Assembly (NCBI GenBank): GCA_963703085.1
Contig: OY969789.1
Span: 3,534,001-3,598,000, forward strand
Direction: 5' to 3'
DNA length: 64,000 nucleotides
Source of the DNA: DATAEG01 sp963703085
GTDB taxonomy: Bacteria > Actinomycetota > Actinomycetes > Mycobacteriales > Jatrophihabitantaceae
The notes under the pieces: generated by a model
The model's input: the letters and a program-made list of their open reading frames with translations, nothing else
The model's database searches: none
What the model was told of the DNA's origin: nothing
Translations under genes and position numbers: made by a program
In this document: in pieces, positions 1-7,660 of the stretch
Layout of the letters: the number at the start of each line of letters is the position of its first letter
Position numbering within the stretch: the first letter of the stretch is position 1

Positions 1-567
1 CCACAGATCGACGCCGCCGGTGAGGCGGGAGTGCTCTTCGCGGACCTTGAGCCGGGCTCGTCGGGCGAGCTGACGGCAGGTCGCCGACGGGCGGCCGACG
101 GTCTCGGCGATGCGGTCGAACGGAGTCTGGAAGACGTCGTGCAGCACGAACACCACACGCTCCGCCGGGGTCAGGCGCTCCAACACGATGCGCAGCGCCG
201 TCGCCACGTCGTCGTCGAGAGTGATCCGGTCGGCAGGATCCACCGGTCGAGGCAGCCCAGTGGGGGTACCGACGAACTCGATGGTGCCGGTGTCATGAGC
301 GCGTTCCCGCCGGCTGCGTGCGGAGTTGATCTGGTCGAGACAGATCCGACTGGTGACCACGATCAACCAGGCCCGGTGATCTTCCACCCGCGCGTAGTCG
401 GCCGCGGCGAACCGCGCGAACGCCTCCTGCACGGCGTCCTCGGCCGCGCCGATGTCGCCGAGCATGCCGAAGGCGAGGTTCACCAGGTAGGGACGATTGC
501 GTCGCCATGCTTCGGCGAATTGCGGATCGCTCGCCTGAGTCCTGGTGTTTCGGTCGTTCTCGGTCAC
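1..567 (-). CDS. ECF sigma factor, ECF41/SigJ-like, truncated by the window edge
   Basis: RNA polymerase sigma-70 family factor that would direct transcription of a small regulon. The GTG at 567 opens 189 codons that run off the left edge without a stop. Region 2 is visible early (NLAFGMLGDIGAAEDAVQEA followed by FARF), and region 4 near residues 130-175 (LERLTPAERVVFVLHDVFQ, then an HTH ending CRQLARRARLKVREEHSR). The LTPAERxVFVLHDVFxxPFxxIAxxVGR pattern is typical of ECF41/SigJ proteins, which normally carry a C-terminal SnoaL-like domain; that part would lie outside the window. The gene is divergent from an MFS exporter, and both have a promoter of ECF41 type, which suggests autoregulation and control of the exporter. 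Family call is firm; target is inferred. Confidence 0.88.
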   Translation of the reverse strand, partial: MTENDRNTRTQASDPQFAEAWRRNRPYLVNLAFGMLGDIGAAEDAVQEAFARFAAADYARVEDHRAWLIVVTSRICLDQINSARSRRERAHDTGTIEFVGTPTGLPRPVDPADRITLDDDVATALRIVLERLTPAERVVFVLHDVFQTPFDRIAETVGRPSATCRQLARRARLKVREEHSRLTGGVDLW

Positions 568-618
568 CTGCAACCAGCCTTTACTCGTGTGCGGTCGTCG
601 TCGACGCCCTGATGAGAG

Positions 619-645
619 GACGAAACGGGGCACCGAAAAGTGACA
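619..645 (-). promoter_or_regulatory. ECF41-type promoter of the sigma factor gene
   Basis: Read on the minus strand, TGTCACT is followed after 16 nt by CGTC. This is the TGTCACA-N16/17-CGTC arrangement described for ECF41 sigma factors. The -10 CGTC lies about 52 nt before the sigma factor start codon. It is the mirror image of the promoter facing the exporter. Confidence 0.72.
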
Positions 646-656
646 CAGCTCAACCC

Positions 657-683
657 TGTCACCTTTGCTGTCGATGTTTCGTC
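657..683 (+). promoter_or_regulatory. ECF41-type promoter of the MFS exporter gene
   Basis: TGTCACC at 657-663 is followed after 16 nt by CGTC at 680-683, the ECF41 promoter pattern. The two promoters form a 71-bp imperfect dyad centred on 651: the outer arms GAGGACGAAAC (616-626) and GTTTCGTCCTC (676-686) are perfect inverted repeats, and so are the inner arms GTGACA (640-645) and TGTCAC (657-662). Confidence 0.75.
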
Positions 684-720
684 CTCTGTTGGTGACACCG
701 ATCCTCGGAGGGCACCATTC

Positions 721-2190
721 ATGACCGCAGTGACCGTTCCACCGTCCGCTCTGGCTACGCAGCGGGGCAAGCTCGTCCTGAGCCTGCTGTGCGCCGTGGC
801 GTTCCTCGACTTCGTGGACGCGTCCATCGTCAACGTCGCGCTACCGTCGATCCGCGCTGACCTGCACGTGTCGGTCCAGGGATTGCAATGGATCCCCAGC
901 GGCTACCTGCTCACGTACGGCGGCTTCATGCTGCTCGGTGGCCGAGCGGCCGATCTGCTCGGGCGGCGCCGCGTTCTGGTCAGTGGCACGGTCCTCATCG
1001 GGGTGGCGTCCCTGGCCGGAGGGCTGGCCGGCAATGAGGCAATCCTGGTCACCGCTCGGCTCGCGCAGGGACTCGGCGCGGCGATGATGCTTCCCGCGGC
1101 ACTGTCCATCCTGACCACCACGTTCACCGTGCCGGCAGACCGGCACCGGGCGCTGGGCGTCTGGGGCGGCGTCGGCGGGCTCGCGTCTGCCGCTGGGGTC
1201 CTGCTCGGCGGCGTGCTCACCGACGGGCCGGGGTGGCGATGGGTGATGTTCGTGAACCCGCTCGCCTGCCTGCCGGTGCTGGCCGGGATCTTCTGGCTCA
1301 TCGGTGGCGACTCGAGGCCGCGGCGCCAGGCCCACTTCGACCTCTTCGGTTCGCTTCTGGTCACCGGCGGCATGCTGCTGCTGGTCTTCACCCTGGTGAA
1401 GGCACCCGACCAGGGCTGGGGCTCGGCGCGCACTGTGGCCGAGCTGGCCGGCGCGGCGCTGTTGCTGGTGGCATTCGTCGTCAACGAGACGCGCCATGCC
1501 GATCCCGTGCTGCCGATGTCACTGTTCCGCATCCGGGGACTGGCCGCCGCGGATGCAACGCAGTTGATCGCGTTCGCCGGCTTCCTTGCGATGTTCTTCT
1601 TCCTGACGCTCTACATGCAGAACGTGCTCGGCTACTCACCGATCGCCACCGGCGCCGCGTATCTCCCGCTGTGCGTCGGCGTCGGCGTTGCGGCCGGCGT
1701 GACCGCGCAATTGCTGTCCCGAACCGGCACCCGTCCGGTGATCATCACCGGATGCCTGGTCGCCGCCGGCGGCGTGTACTACCTGTCCCGCATTCCGGTT
1801 GGAGGGTCCTACTTGGTCGACCTCCTGCCCGGGATGATGATCATGTCGTTCGGGTTGGGTGCGGTCTTCGTCGCGGTCACCACGGCGGCCAACGCCGACG
1901 TGCCGCCCGACAAGGCCGGGATCGCTGCCGCCCTGCTGAATGCTTCGCAGCAATTGGGTGGCGCGCTCGGCCTTGCCATCTTCTCCGCCATCGCGACCGC
2001 ACGAACCACGCACCTGATGACGGCCGGTTTCGCGGCGCCGGAGGCGCTGACCGCAGGGTTCCACCGCGCGCTGCTGGCCAGCAGCTTGTTTCTCCTCGCC
2101 GCCGCGGTGCTCGGGTTTCGGGTCACCAACACCCGCGGTGAGGCCGAGGTACTCGCCGCGCCGGTCGATACCGCGCCCCTCCCGCGATGA
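721..2190 (+). CDS. MFS drug exporter, DHA2 (EmrB/QacA) family
   Basis: Proton-driven multidrug or metabolite exporter of the inner membrane, 489 aa with about 14 predicted membrane segments. Seen in the sequence: the DFVDASIVNVALPSI signature of TM1, the loop 2-3 motif GGRAADLLGRRR, and a long hydrophobic pattern throughout. The start at 721 is chosen because CGGAGG lies just upstream with good spacing; an in-frame start 81 nt earlier would overlap the promoter dyad. Divergent from the ECF41-type sigma factor gene, and preceded by a matching promoter, so probably under that sigma factor. ECF41 targets in other species are usually small redox or carboxymuconolactone-type proteins, so an exporter as direct target is less usual. 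The substrate cannot be told from sequence. Confidence 0.9.
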   Translation: MTAVTVPPSALATQRGKLVLSLLCAVAFLDFVDASIVNVALPSIRADLHVSVQGLQWIPSGYLLTYGGFMLLGGRAADLLGRRRVLVSGTVLIGVASLAGGLAGNEAILVTARLAQGLGAAMMLPAALSILTTTFTVPADRHRALGVWGGVGGLASAAGVLLGGVLTDGPGWRWVMFVNPLACLPVLAGIFWLIGGDSRPRRQAHFDLFGSLLVTGGMLLLVFTLVKAPDQGWGSARTVAELAGAALLLVAFVVNETRHADPVLPMSLFRIRGLAAADATQLIAFAGFLAMFFFLTLYMQNVLGYSPIATGAAYLPLCVGVGVAAGVTAQLLSRTGTRPVIITGCLVAAGGVYYLSRIPVGGSYLVDLLPGMMIMSFGLGAVFVAVTTAANADVPPDKAGIAAALLNASQQLGGALGLAIFSAIATARTTHLMTAGFAAPEALTAGFHRALLASSLFLLAAAVLGFRVTNTRGEAEVLAAPVDTAPLPR

Positions 2191-2247
2191 GCGAGAGCAC
2201 CTGCACCCGGCGAGTACCGGCTCGGCCAAAGCCGACGGGCCGTCCAC

Positions 2248-3204
2248 TCAGGCGAGTCTGGCCCGATCGTGCAGGTGGTCGACCTCCTCGTCATGGGGAC
2301 CGCGTACCGCCGAGATGGTGCCCATCTCGCTCTCGTCGAGAGCCACCAGCAGTGGCGAACGAGCCAGCAGGATGACCCCGGCGCCGACGGCGAGAGCTCC
2401 AAGACTTGCCGGGATCAGCCACGCCCCGCTACGGACCACCTCCTGGTACACCAGCACACCCCAGAAGATCGACACCAGCGGATCCATCAAGGTGAAGCCC
2501 GGTTGGGCAGCCAGCAACGGGCCGGTGTGCAGCGCCCACTGCATGAGCACCACGCCCAGCACGCCCATGGCGACCGCGGCGTAGGTCTGCCAGGTGGTGA
2601 ACACGCCCACCAGGCCGCGATCCGAGAGCTGAGCCGCGGTCTCCTTGATGAAGGTCGCGGTCAACCCGAAGCTGGTGCCCGCGGCGGCACCCAGGCACGC
2701 GGTTCGCCACAACCGGCGTCCGCGTCGGGCCGCAAGCACGAGCAGCGCGACCGTACCCGCGGTGGCGCCGCCGGCAATGGCGTAGGTGCTGTGCGAGACG
2801 TCGGTCTCGTTGCCCGGACGGGGCGCCAGTACGGCCACCACGGCGATCATCCCGGCGGTCATCACCAGGATTCCGCTCCACTCTCCGCGTCCGATTCCCA
2901 CCTTGAACACCCAACCGGACACCAGCAACGTCAGCGGTACTTCCAGCGTGATGATCGTTTCCACCGAGGACAGCTGCCCCAGACCCAGGGCCACGGCTTG
3001 CAGCACGAACGAACCGACCATGCCACTGAATCCGAGCACCCAGGTGCGGCGGCGGACCAGGTCCGCGAGCAGGCGCAGGCTGAACCCGCCAGGTGCTTTC
3101 TGCTCCAGGCTCGCCTTGCGCTGCATCACGTTCGCGACCGCGTTGCCGGTTGCGGCCAGCGCCGCGAACAGGAAGCTCAGCAGCGTTTCCAGACCCACGC
3201 GCAC
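2248..3204 (-). CDS. EamA/DMT-family integral membrane permease
   Basis: Drug/metabolite transporter superfamily protein, 318 aa, with ten hydrophobic segments in two five-helix halves. The N-terminal half includes the stretch around residues 10-30 (ETLLSFLFAALAATGNAV), and the C-terminal half ends in a cytoplasmic acidic/basic tail (ALDESEMGTISAVRG). The open frame extends to 3474, but the GTG at 3204 is preceded by GGAG at a usable distance and puts the first membrane helix near the N-terminus, as is usual in this family. Divergent from the aldolase-like gene with 118 bp between the starts. Substrate unknown; export of an amino acid or related compound is plausible next to a D-amino-acid-type enzyme but is only inference. 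Confidence 0.82.
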   Translation of the reverse strand: MRVGLETLLSFLFAALAATGNAVANVMQRKASLEQKAPGGFSLRLLADLVRRRTWVLGFSGMVGSFVLQAVALGLGQLSSVETIITLEVPLTLLVSGWVFKVGIGRGEWSGILVMTAGMIAVVAVLAPRPGNETDVSHSTYAIAGGATAGTVALLVLAARRGRRLWRTACLGAAAGTSFGLTATFIKETAAQLSDRGLVGVFTTWQTYAAVAMGVLGVVLMQWALHTGPLLAAQPGFTLMDPLVSIFWGVLVYQEVVRSGAWLIPASLGALAVGAGVILLARSPLLVALDESEMGTISAVRGPHDEEVDHLHDRARLA

Positions 3205-3322
3205 CAGACTATTCGCTCCGGCGACTGCAATCCGGCCGCCATACATCTCCGCGAGCCCGCTCAGCCGGCCCGGCGCCGGTCGGTGTCGCCCGGTGCCCTG
3301 GTTCAATCGGGAGGTGGCGACT

Positions 3323-4607
3323 GTGGACGGGCAGGCAATCACCGAACTCGGCGAGCATTCGGTCGACTGGCGGCTGCGTTCGTTGCCCATCGACGCGCAG
3401 GGGCTGACCGTGGGAGAGCTCGCCGGACAGCGCCGTGACCTCTTCTCCGGTGGTTTCGTCGGCCCGGTGCTCACCCTTGATCGCGATGCCGTTCAGCACA
3501 ATCTCGCCGCTATGGCGGACTGGTGTCGCGATGTGCAGGTCGACCTGGCGCCGCACGGCAAGACGACGATGGCGCCGCAACTGGTCGCCGAACAGATCGC
3601 CCATGGCGCATGGGGAGTCACCGTCGCCACGATCGCCCAGGCGCGCGTCTACCGAGCCTTCGGCGTCAACCCGATCATGATCGCCAATGAGATCGCGGAC
3701 GCCGGTGGTTTGCGGTGGATGGCCGAGCAACAAGAGGCCGATCCGACGGTGCGGCTGTTGTTCTGGGTCGACTCCGTTGCCGGCGTCGCGGCTGCCGAGG
3801 CAGCGCTGGCCGGGCACGAACTGCAGCGTCCGCTGGAGGTGCTCGTCGAGCTGGGCGGAACCGGTGCGCGGGGTGGCAGCCGGACCGTTGCCGAAGCGGT
3901 GACGGTCGCCGACGCGGTGCGGGCCTCGCCGGTGTTGCGGCTGGTCGGTGTCACCGGTTACGAGCGCGCTCTTGTCGGAGATCTGGGGGCCGCGGCGTCG
4001 GCCACCATCGACCGCTACCTGACTGACCTGTACGAACTTGCCGCGCGGCTGACGAGGGCGGGTCACTTCACCGGCCGCGACGAAGTGATCGTCAGCGCCG
4101 GCGGCAGCGTGTACTTCGACAGGGTGGCCGCGCTCAAGCCGGCTGCGGCGATCGAGGGGCTGCCATTGCGGGTGATCATCCGCAGCGGTTGTTACCTGAC
4201 GCATGACGACGGCATCTATCGCAAGTCGTCCCCGAGTGCGCGCGGGGTCGCCGGCGCTCCGGTGTTTCGCGCAGCGCTGCGCCTGTGGAGCCAGGTGACT
4301 TCGCGACCGGAACCAGGCCTGGCGCTGCTTGCGATGGGCCGCCGCGACGCGCCTTACGACGAGGGTCTGCCGGTGCCGCTGATGCTGCGGCGCGCGGACG
4401 CGATCGGTCCAGTCCTTCGACGGGCGGCAGATCGTGAAGCTGAACGACCAGCACGCGTTTCTGTCCGTCGACCCGGGTGACCGCATCGAGGTGGGTGACT
4501 GGGTCGGCGCGGGCGTGTCACATCCCTGCACGGCTCTGGACAAGTGGAGCGTGGTGGTCCTGGTCGAGGGGAGCACCGTCGTCGGGTTCGTCCGCACCTT
4601 CTTCTGA
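3323..4607 (+). pseudogene. D-threonine aldolase/D-serine dehydratase-like PLP enzyme, frameshifted
   Basis: Fold-type III PLP enzyme with an alanine-racemase-like N-terminal barrel. GTG at 3323 follows GGGAGG at 3309-3314 with 8-nt spacing. The PLP lysine segment is DLAPHGKTTMAPQL. The first frame stays open to 4480, but family similarity leaves it near 4400. The other frame then reads RSVQSFDGRQIVKLNDQHAF, followed by GDRIEVGDWVGAGVSHPC and DKWSVVVLVEG, to a stop at 4605-4607. The HxC of the HPC motif is the metal site expected at the C-terminus of this family, so the true product needs both frames. Dropping one base around 4397-4404 restores about 427 aa. This may be a real inactivation or a sequencing error in a GCGC-rich stretch. 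Confidence 0.8.
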
Positions 4608-4662
4608 GCCCGCCTCGTCCGGCAGCAGGCGGCCGGTCCATCCGGTCAGTCCGACCTCAGGT

Positions 4663-4929
4663 TTAGCCGACCGGCCCGGACTCATTCGAGCTGGTTGAGG
4701 CCGGCGGTGTGCTCGGTGGGCCGAGCGCGGGCCGCGGCGCCGCGGGGATGGACTTGGCCAGGAGCAGCACCAGCAACAGCACAATGGCGATGCCCACGCT
4801 CCATCGGATCAGCGCCCGACGGCGATGCTGCGGCCCTGGGCGATGCGCACGCTGTGCCGCAGGCGGCTGCAGCGGACCACCCGCGCCGTACGGGCCGGGG
4901 GACGCGGCACCCGGCGGGAACGCACCCAC
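4663..4929 (-). CDS. Small proline-rich single-pass membrane protein
   Basis: An 88-aa protein of unknown function: a Gly/Pro/Ala-rich N-terminal part, a basic stretch (HRRRALIRW), one clear membrane helix (SVGIAIVLLLVLLLAKSI) and a short Pro/Ser-rich end. The GTG at 4929 is preferred because TATAGT (4936-4941 read on the minus strand) lies 6 nt upstream, the layout of a leaderless actinobacterial mRNA. The frame stays open to 4971. It is divergent from the sigma/anti-sigma pair that follows. Type II topology is implied by the positive residues before the helix. No family recognised. Confidence 0.55.
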   Translation of the reverse strand: MGAFPPGAASPGPYGAGGPLQPPAAQRAHRPGPQHRRRALIRWSVGIAIVLLLVLLLAKSIPAAPRPALGPPSTPPASTSSNESGPVG

Positions 4930-5104
4930 AGTCCAACTATAGGGACGACGTCGTGGCATCCCGGCCGGCACCGAATCGTCCAGATGGCGGCGACGCCTGC
5001 AGTACTGTCAAAATTGTTGCTGTCGTGGCGCCCCCGCCACCGAAGACCGCAGACCGAACCGGCGGCGGCCCGGCTCGCGTACCTCACCTGTGGAGTCGAT
5101 TGCC

Positions 5105-5749
5105 ATGGTGGCAGCAGCAGGCGGGACCCCAGGATCGCAACCGCGGTCCGACGGGGACCTGGCTGATGCACTGCGCCGTGGCGAGCAGAGCGCGCTGGAA
5201 GAGGTGTACGACCGGTATCACCGGGCTGTGCATGCGGTCGCTCAGCGGGTGACGGCCGACCGGACGCACGCTGAGGATGTCGTCCAAGAGGTGTTCGTCG
5301 CGCTCTGGAAGAACCCGGCGGCCTACAAGCCGGAGCGGGCCAGCCTGGGTACCTGGCTGATGGCCACCACGCACAACAAGGCGGTCGACCTGGTGCGGCG
5401 CGAAGAGTCGTTGCGACGTCGCCGTGACCAGGTCTCGGCATTGGCCGAGCAGCAGCTGCGCGAAGAGGAGATCTCCGAACCGGTAGAGGACATGGCCACG
5501 GAGAGGTGGCAGGCCGAGCGGGTGCGGCACGCGCTGGCGGCGCTGCCGGCGCCGCAACGCGAAGCCATGGTGCTCGCCTACTTCGGTGGCTTCACCCAGC
5601 GAGAGGTCGCCGCCGTGACGGGCGTGCCGCTGGGCACGGTCAAGACCCGCACGCTCGCGGCGATGCGCAAGTTGCGCGACGGGCTGTCCCCACTGGTGAC
5701 CGTCGACGGCATCACCGGCCGCAGTGGGCTGGAAGGGGGAACACCGTGA
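5105..5749 (+). CDS. sigK: ECF sigma factor, SigK-like
   Basis: RNA polymerase extracytoplasmic-function sigma factor, 214 aa. Region 2 includes YDRYHRAVHAVAQRVTADR and the AEDVVQEVFVALWKNP helix for -10 recognition. Region 4 includes LPAPQREAMVLAYFGGFTQ and the HTH REVAAVTGVPLGTVKTRTLA. The ATG at 5105 is chosen because GGAG at 5092-5095 lies 9 nt upstream; a GTG 15 nt earlier is in frame. The stop overlaps the start of the anti-sigma gene (GTGA), the usual sign of coupled production of a sigma factor and its inhibitor. By similarity it belongs with SigK/SigL factors controlled by RskA-type anti-sigma factors; the exact subgroup is an inference. Confidence 0.85.
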   Translation: MVAAAGGTPGSQPRSDGDLADALRRGEQSALEEVYDRYHRAVHAVAQRVTADRTHAEDVVQEVFVALWKNPAAYKPERASLGTWLMATTHNKAVDLVRREESLRRRRDQVSALAEQQLREEEISEPVEDMATERWQAERVRHALAALPAPQREAMVLAYFGGFTQREVAAVTGVPLGTVKTRTLAAMRKLRDGLSPLVTVDGITGRSGLEGGTP

Positions 5750-6564
5750 GTGACGAGCGAGATCGTCACGCCGAGTGGGACGCCAGCGCTGTGGCATACG
5801 CGTTGTCGTCTCTCGAACCAGGCGAGCAGCGCACGTTCCGGGTGCATCTCGACTCCTGTGAGCGCTGCCAACGCACGGTCGCCGAATCGTCCAGCATCGG
5901 CGCTGCGATCGGGACGTCCGCACCGGTTCGCGATCCCGCGCCGGAGCTGCGTGACCGAGTGCTCTCCGCCGCCCTGTCGACTCGCCAGGCGGTCACCGCC
6001 GTCGACTCGCCCGCAGAGTCTGAGACCGAGAACCCGGTCGTCCCCATCGACCGAATCCAGCGCAGGCGCCGGTTGGCCCTTGGTCAGGTGCCCGGCCGGT
6101 GGGTGCTGTCCGCTGCTGCGGCCATTGTCATCATCGCCCTCGGGGTGACGCTGGTATCGGTGATCAGCGACCGCGATCACGAGCGTTCAGTTGCCACCGC
6201 GCGAGAAAAGGCAATCCAGTCGTTGATCAACGGTTCCGGAGTGGTCATCCCGCTCACCGCGCCGGACCACACCACGATGGTCACTGTGGTCGCACATCAG
6301 AACTCGATCGGCGTCGTCTCCGATGTCATGCCGCCGAATGCGGCGACGACCAGCTACGTGCTGTGGGGGATGACCGGTTACGGCGACACCCACCCCAAGG
6401 CGATCGCGGTTTTCGATGTCTCCAAGAAGGGTCTGTTCGTAAGTCAGGTCGCTGCCGACCAGCGCGGTGACTACACCTCCTTCGGTGCCTTCGCGGTCAG
6501 CCAGGAGCAGGGCCACGACCCGCCGGCCGTACCGTCCAAGGTGCTGGCCAAAGGCTCACGCTGA
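5746..6564 (+). CDS. Membrane-anchored anti-sigma factor, RskA family
   Basis: Binds and inhibits the sigma factor encoded just upstream, and releases it when the membrane protein is proteolysed. 272 aa: a cytoplasmic N-terminal anti-sigma domain with a zinc-type motif H34-x3-C38-x2-C41, one membrane helix near residues 119-141 (WVLSAAAAIVIIALGVTLV), and an extracytoplasmic RskA C-terminal domain (MPPNAATTSYVLWGM, KAIAVFDVSKKGLFVSQV). GTG at 5746 overlaps the sigma stop and has a GGAAGGGGG ribosome site. In Mycobacterium the RskA family needs a site-2 protease for release; a site-2 protease homologue lies at 51.7 kb, but of a different subtype, so no link is claimed. Confidence 0.88.
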   Translation: MSDERDRHAEWDASAVAYALSSLEPGEQRTFRVHLDSCERCQRTVAESSSIGAAIGTSAPVRDPAPELRDRVLSAALSTRQAVTAVDSPAESETENPVVPIDRIQRRRRLALGQVPGRWVLSAAAAIVIIALGVTLVSVISDRDHERSVATAREKAIQSLINGSGVVIPLTAPDHTTMVTVVAHQNSIGVVSDVMPPNAATTSYVLWGMTGYGDTHPKAIAVFDVSKKGLFVSQVAADQRGDYTSFGAFAVSQEQGHDPPAVPSKVLAKGSR

Positions 6565-6675
6565 GCGCCGCAAACAGCCAGGAACCCCCTTCGCGCGATC
6601 GGAGTCCGCGGCCTGCGCCGTGTACGATCTGACAGGCTCCGCGACCGGAGCGGGGATGCACCGGTCACCGGCGGA

Positions 6676-6747
6676 GGGCGATTAGCTCAGCGGGAGAGCA
6701 CTGCCTTCACACGGCAGGGGTCACTGGTTCGATCCCAGTATCGCCCA
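6676..6747 (+). tRNA. tRNA-Val (anticodon CAC)
   Basis: 72 nt form a cloverleaf. The acceptor GGGCGAT pairs with ATCGCCC. The D-loop is TTAGCTCAGCGGGAGAGC. The anticodon stem CTGCC/GGCAG encloses TTCACAC, giving anticodon CAC (valine GUG codons). The T arm is CACTGGTTCGATCCCAGTA. The discriminator is A, and CCA is not encoded (CAC follows). A short GC hairpin at 6756-6770 could help end transcription. No second tRNA is seen nearby. Confidence 0.95.
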
Positions 6748-6863
6748 CACATAAACCCCGGACGGCGGGGCGACGGGTACTAGGAAATGATTCGGTCGCA
6801 TCCAGAGTCATGCAGGCATGCGCTCTCGGTGCATAGGAGACTTCGGCGGGCGCCAACGGCCGG

Positions 6864-7097
6864 CTACGGCGAAGACTTATCCCGCCGCTTCCGGCGACGG
6901 AACATGCCGTGCTGCTTCCCCCACCACAGCAGGTAGATGAGCGCCACGACGACCACGGCGCCGAGTACCGCGGCTGCGAAAGCGTGGTCGGTGAACTGCA
7001 GATACAACTGCACGGCGACCAGACCCACGACGCCGTAGACCATCGCGAATAGCACCCATAATTTGCGCCGACGTTCGAGTTGCTCGTGGCGGGGCAC
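6864..7097 (-). CDS. Small two-helix membrane protein
   Basis: A 77-aa conserved-looking membrane protein of unknown function: a charged N-terminus (RHEQLERRRKLW), two hydrophobic helices (VLFAMVYGVVGLVAVQLYL and FAAAVLGAVVVVALIYLLWW) and a strongly basic tail (FRRRKRRDK). I place the start at GTG 7097 because TAGATT lies exactly 6 nt before it (minus strand), the leaderless pattern; a GTG two codons earlier would overlap that hexamer. Basic residues at both ends predict that both termini are cytoplasmic. Divergent from the next membrane protein gene. Function not assigned. Confidence 0.6.
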   Translation of the reverse strand: MPRHEQLERRRKLWVLFAMVYGVVGLVAVQLYLQFTDHAFAAAVLGAVVVVALIYLLWWGKQHGMFRRRKRRDKSSP

Positions 7098-7212
7098 GCT
7101 CACAATCTAGCGGCCGGAATGGCCGCTTCGGCTGCATCGTCACCGCCCCGGAGGCAGACATCGAGTGAGCAAACAGCCGTCGAGGGTGGAGTTCATCGGG
7201 TAGACACGCACC

Positions 7213-7656
7213 ATGGCGGCTGATTGGCGTGACTATCGAACGCCGCGCGGCCGGCTGCTCGTTTTCATCAGCGACGTGTGCATTGTGGGAGCCAGCGTCG
7301 CCTTTGCTCTGTCGGTGGGGCGGCACTGGCAGTGGGGCCCGTTCGTGCTTGGTCCCGTCGTCGGCGTTCTCGGCTTCGGTGCATATGCACTCTTGTTCTG
7401 GATCCTGGTGCGGGTATTGCGACCCAACTCCGGTGAACTTACGAAGATGCGACAAGGTCTCCACCAGCGGAACCTGGTCATTCTTCCTACCCACGTCTCT
7501 CTCGGGCTGTGTACGGGGGTGATCGCGGGCTCGCTGGGCTCCTACTGGCCCGATCTCGCCCTTGCTTCGATGGTCTTGGTAGTCGGCCTGCTGGCTCCGC
7601 TTGCCCTGCTACCGCTCCTGAAACGGAAAGCAGCTGCGGCGCGAAGCAGGGAATGA
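7213..7656 (+). CDS. Hypothetical four-helix membrane protein
   Basis: 147-aa protein with four predicted membrane helices: LLVFISDVCIVGASVAFAL, FVLGPVVGVLGFGAYALLF, VSLGLCTGVIAGSLG, and MVLVVGLLAPLALLPLL. A hydrophilic loop (RVLRPNSGELTKMRQGLHQ) lies in the middle and the C-terminus is basic. I recognise no family. TAGACA lies 6 nt before the ATG, a weak leaderless-type -10 (its last base is not T). The gene converges with the helicase gene, whose stop is 4 nt beyond this one, so the two transcripts overlap at their 3' ends. Confidence 0.55.
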   Translation: MAADWRDYRTPRGRLLVFISDVCIVGASVAFALSVGRHWQWGPFVLGPVVGVLGFGAYALLFWILVRVLRPNSGELTKMRQGLHQRNLVILPTHVSLGLCTGVIAGSLGSYWPDLALASMVLVVGLLAPLALLPLLKRKAAAARSRE

Positions 7657-7660
7657 CTCG

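Noticed and set aside
31..612. 193-codon open frame on the plus strand
   Set aside because: It is antisense to the sigma factor, whose protein has clear sigma regions 2 and 4; the plus-strand product has no family features.
5105..6564. Functional link between the SigK-like/RskA pair and the site-2 protease gene at 51.7 kb
   Set aside because: The protease is of the short type without PDZ domain and far away; RskA cleavage is done by Rip1-type proteases in Mycobacterium, so there is no evidence for a link.
6676..6747. tRNA-Val as integration site of a mobile element
   Set aside because: No integrase gene and no repeat of the tRNA 3' end was found in the window.
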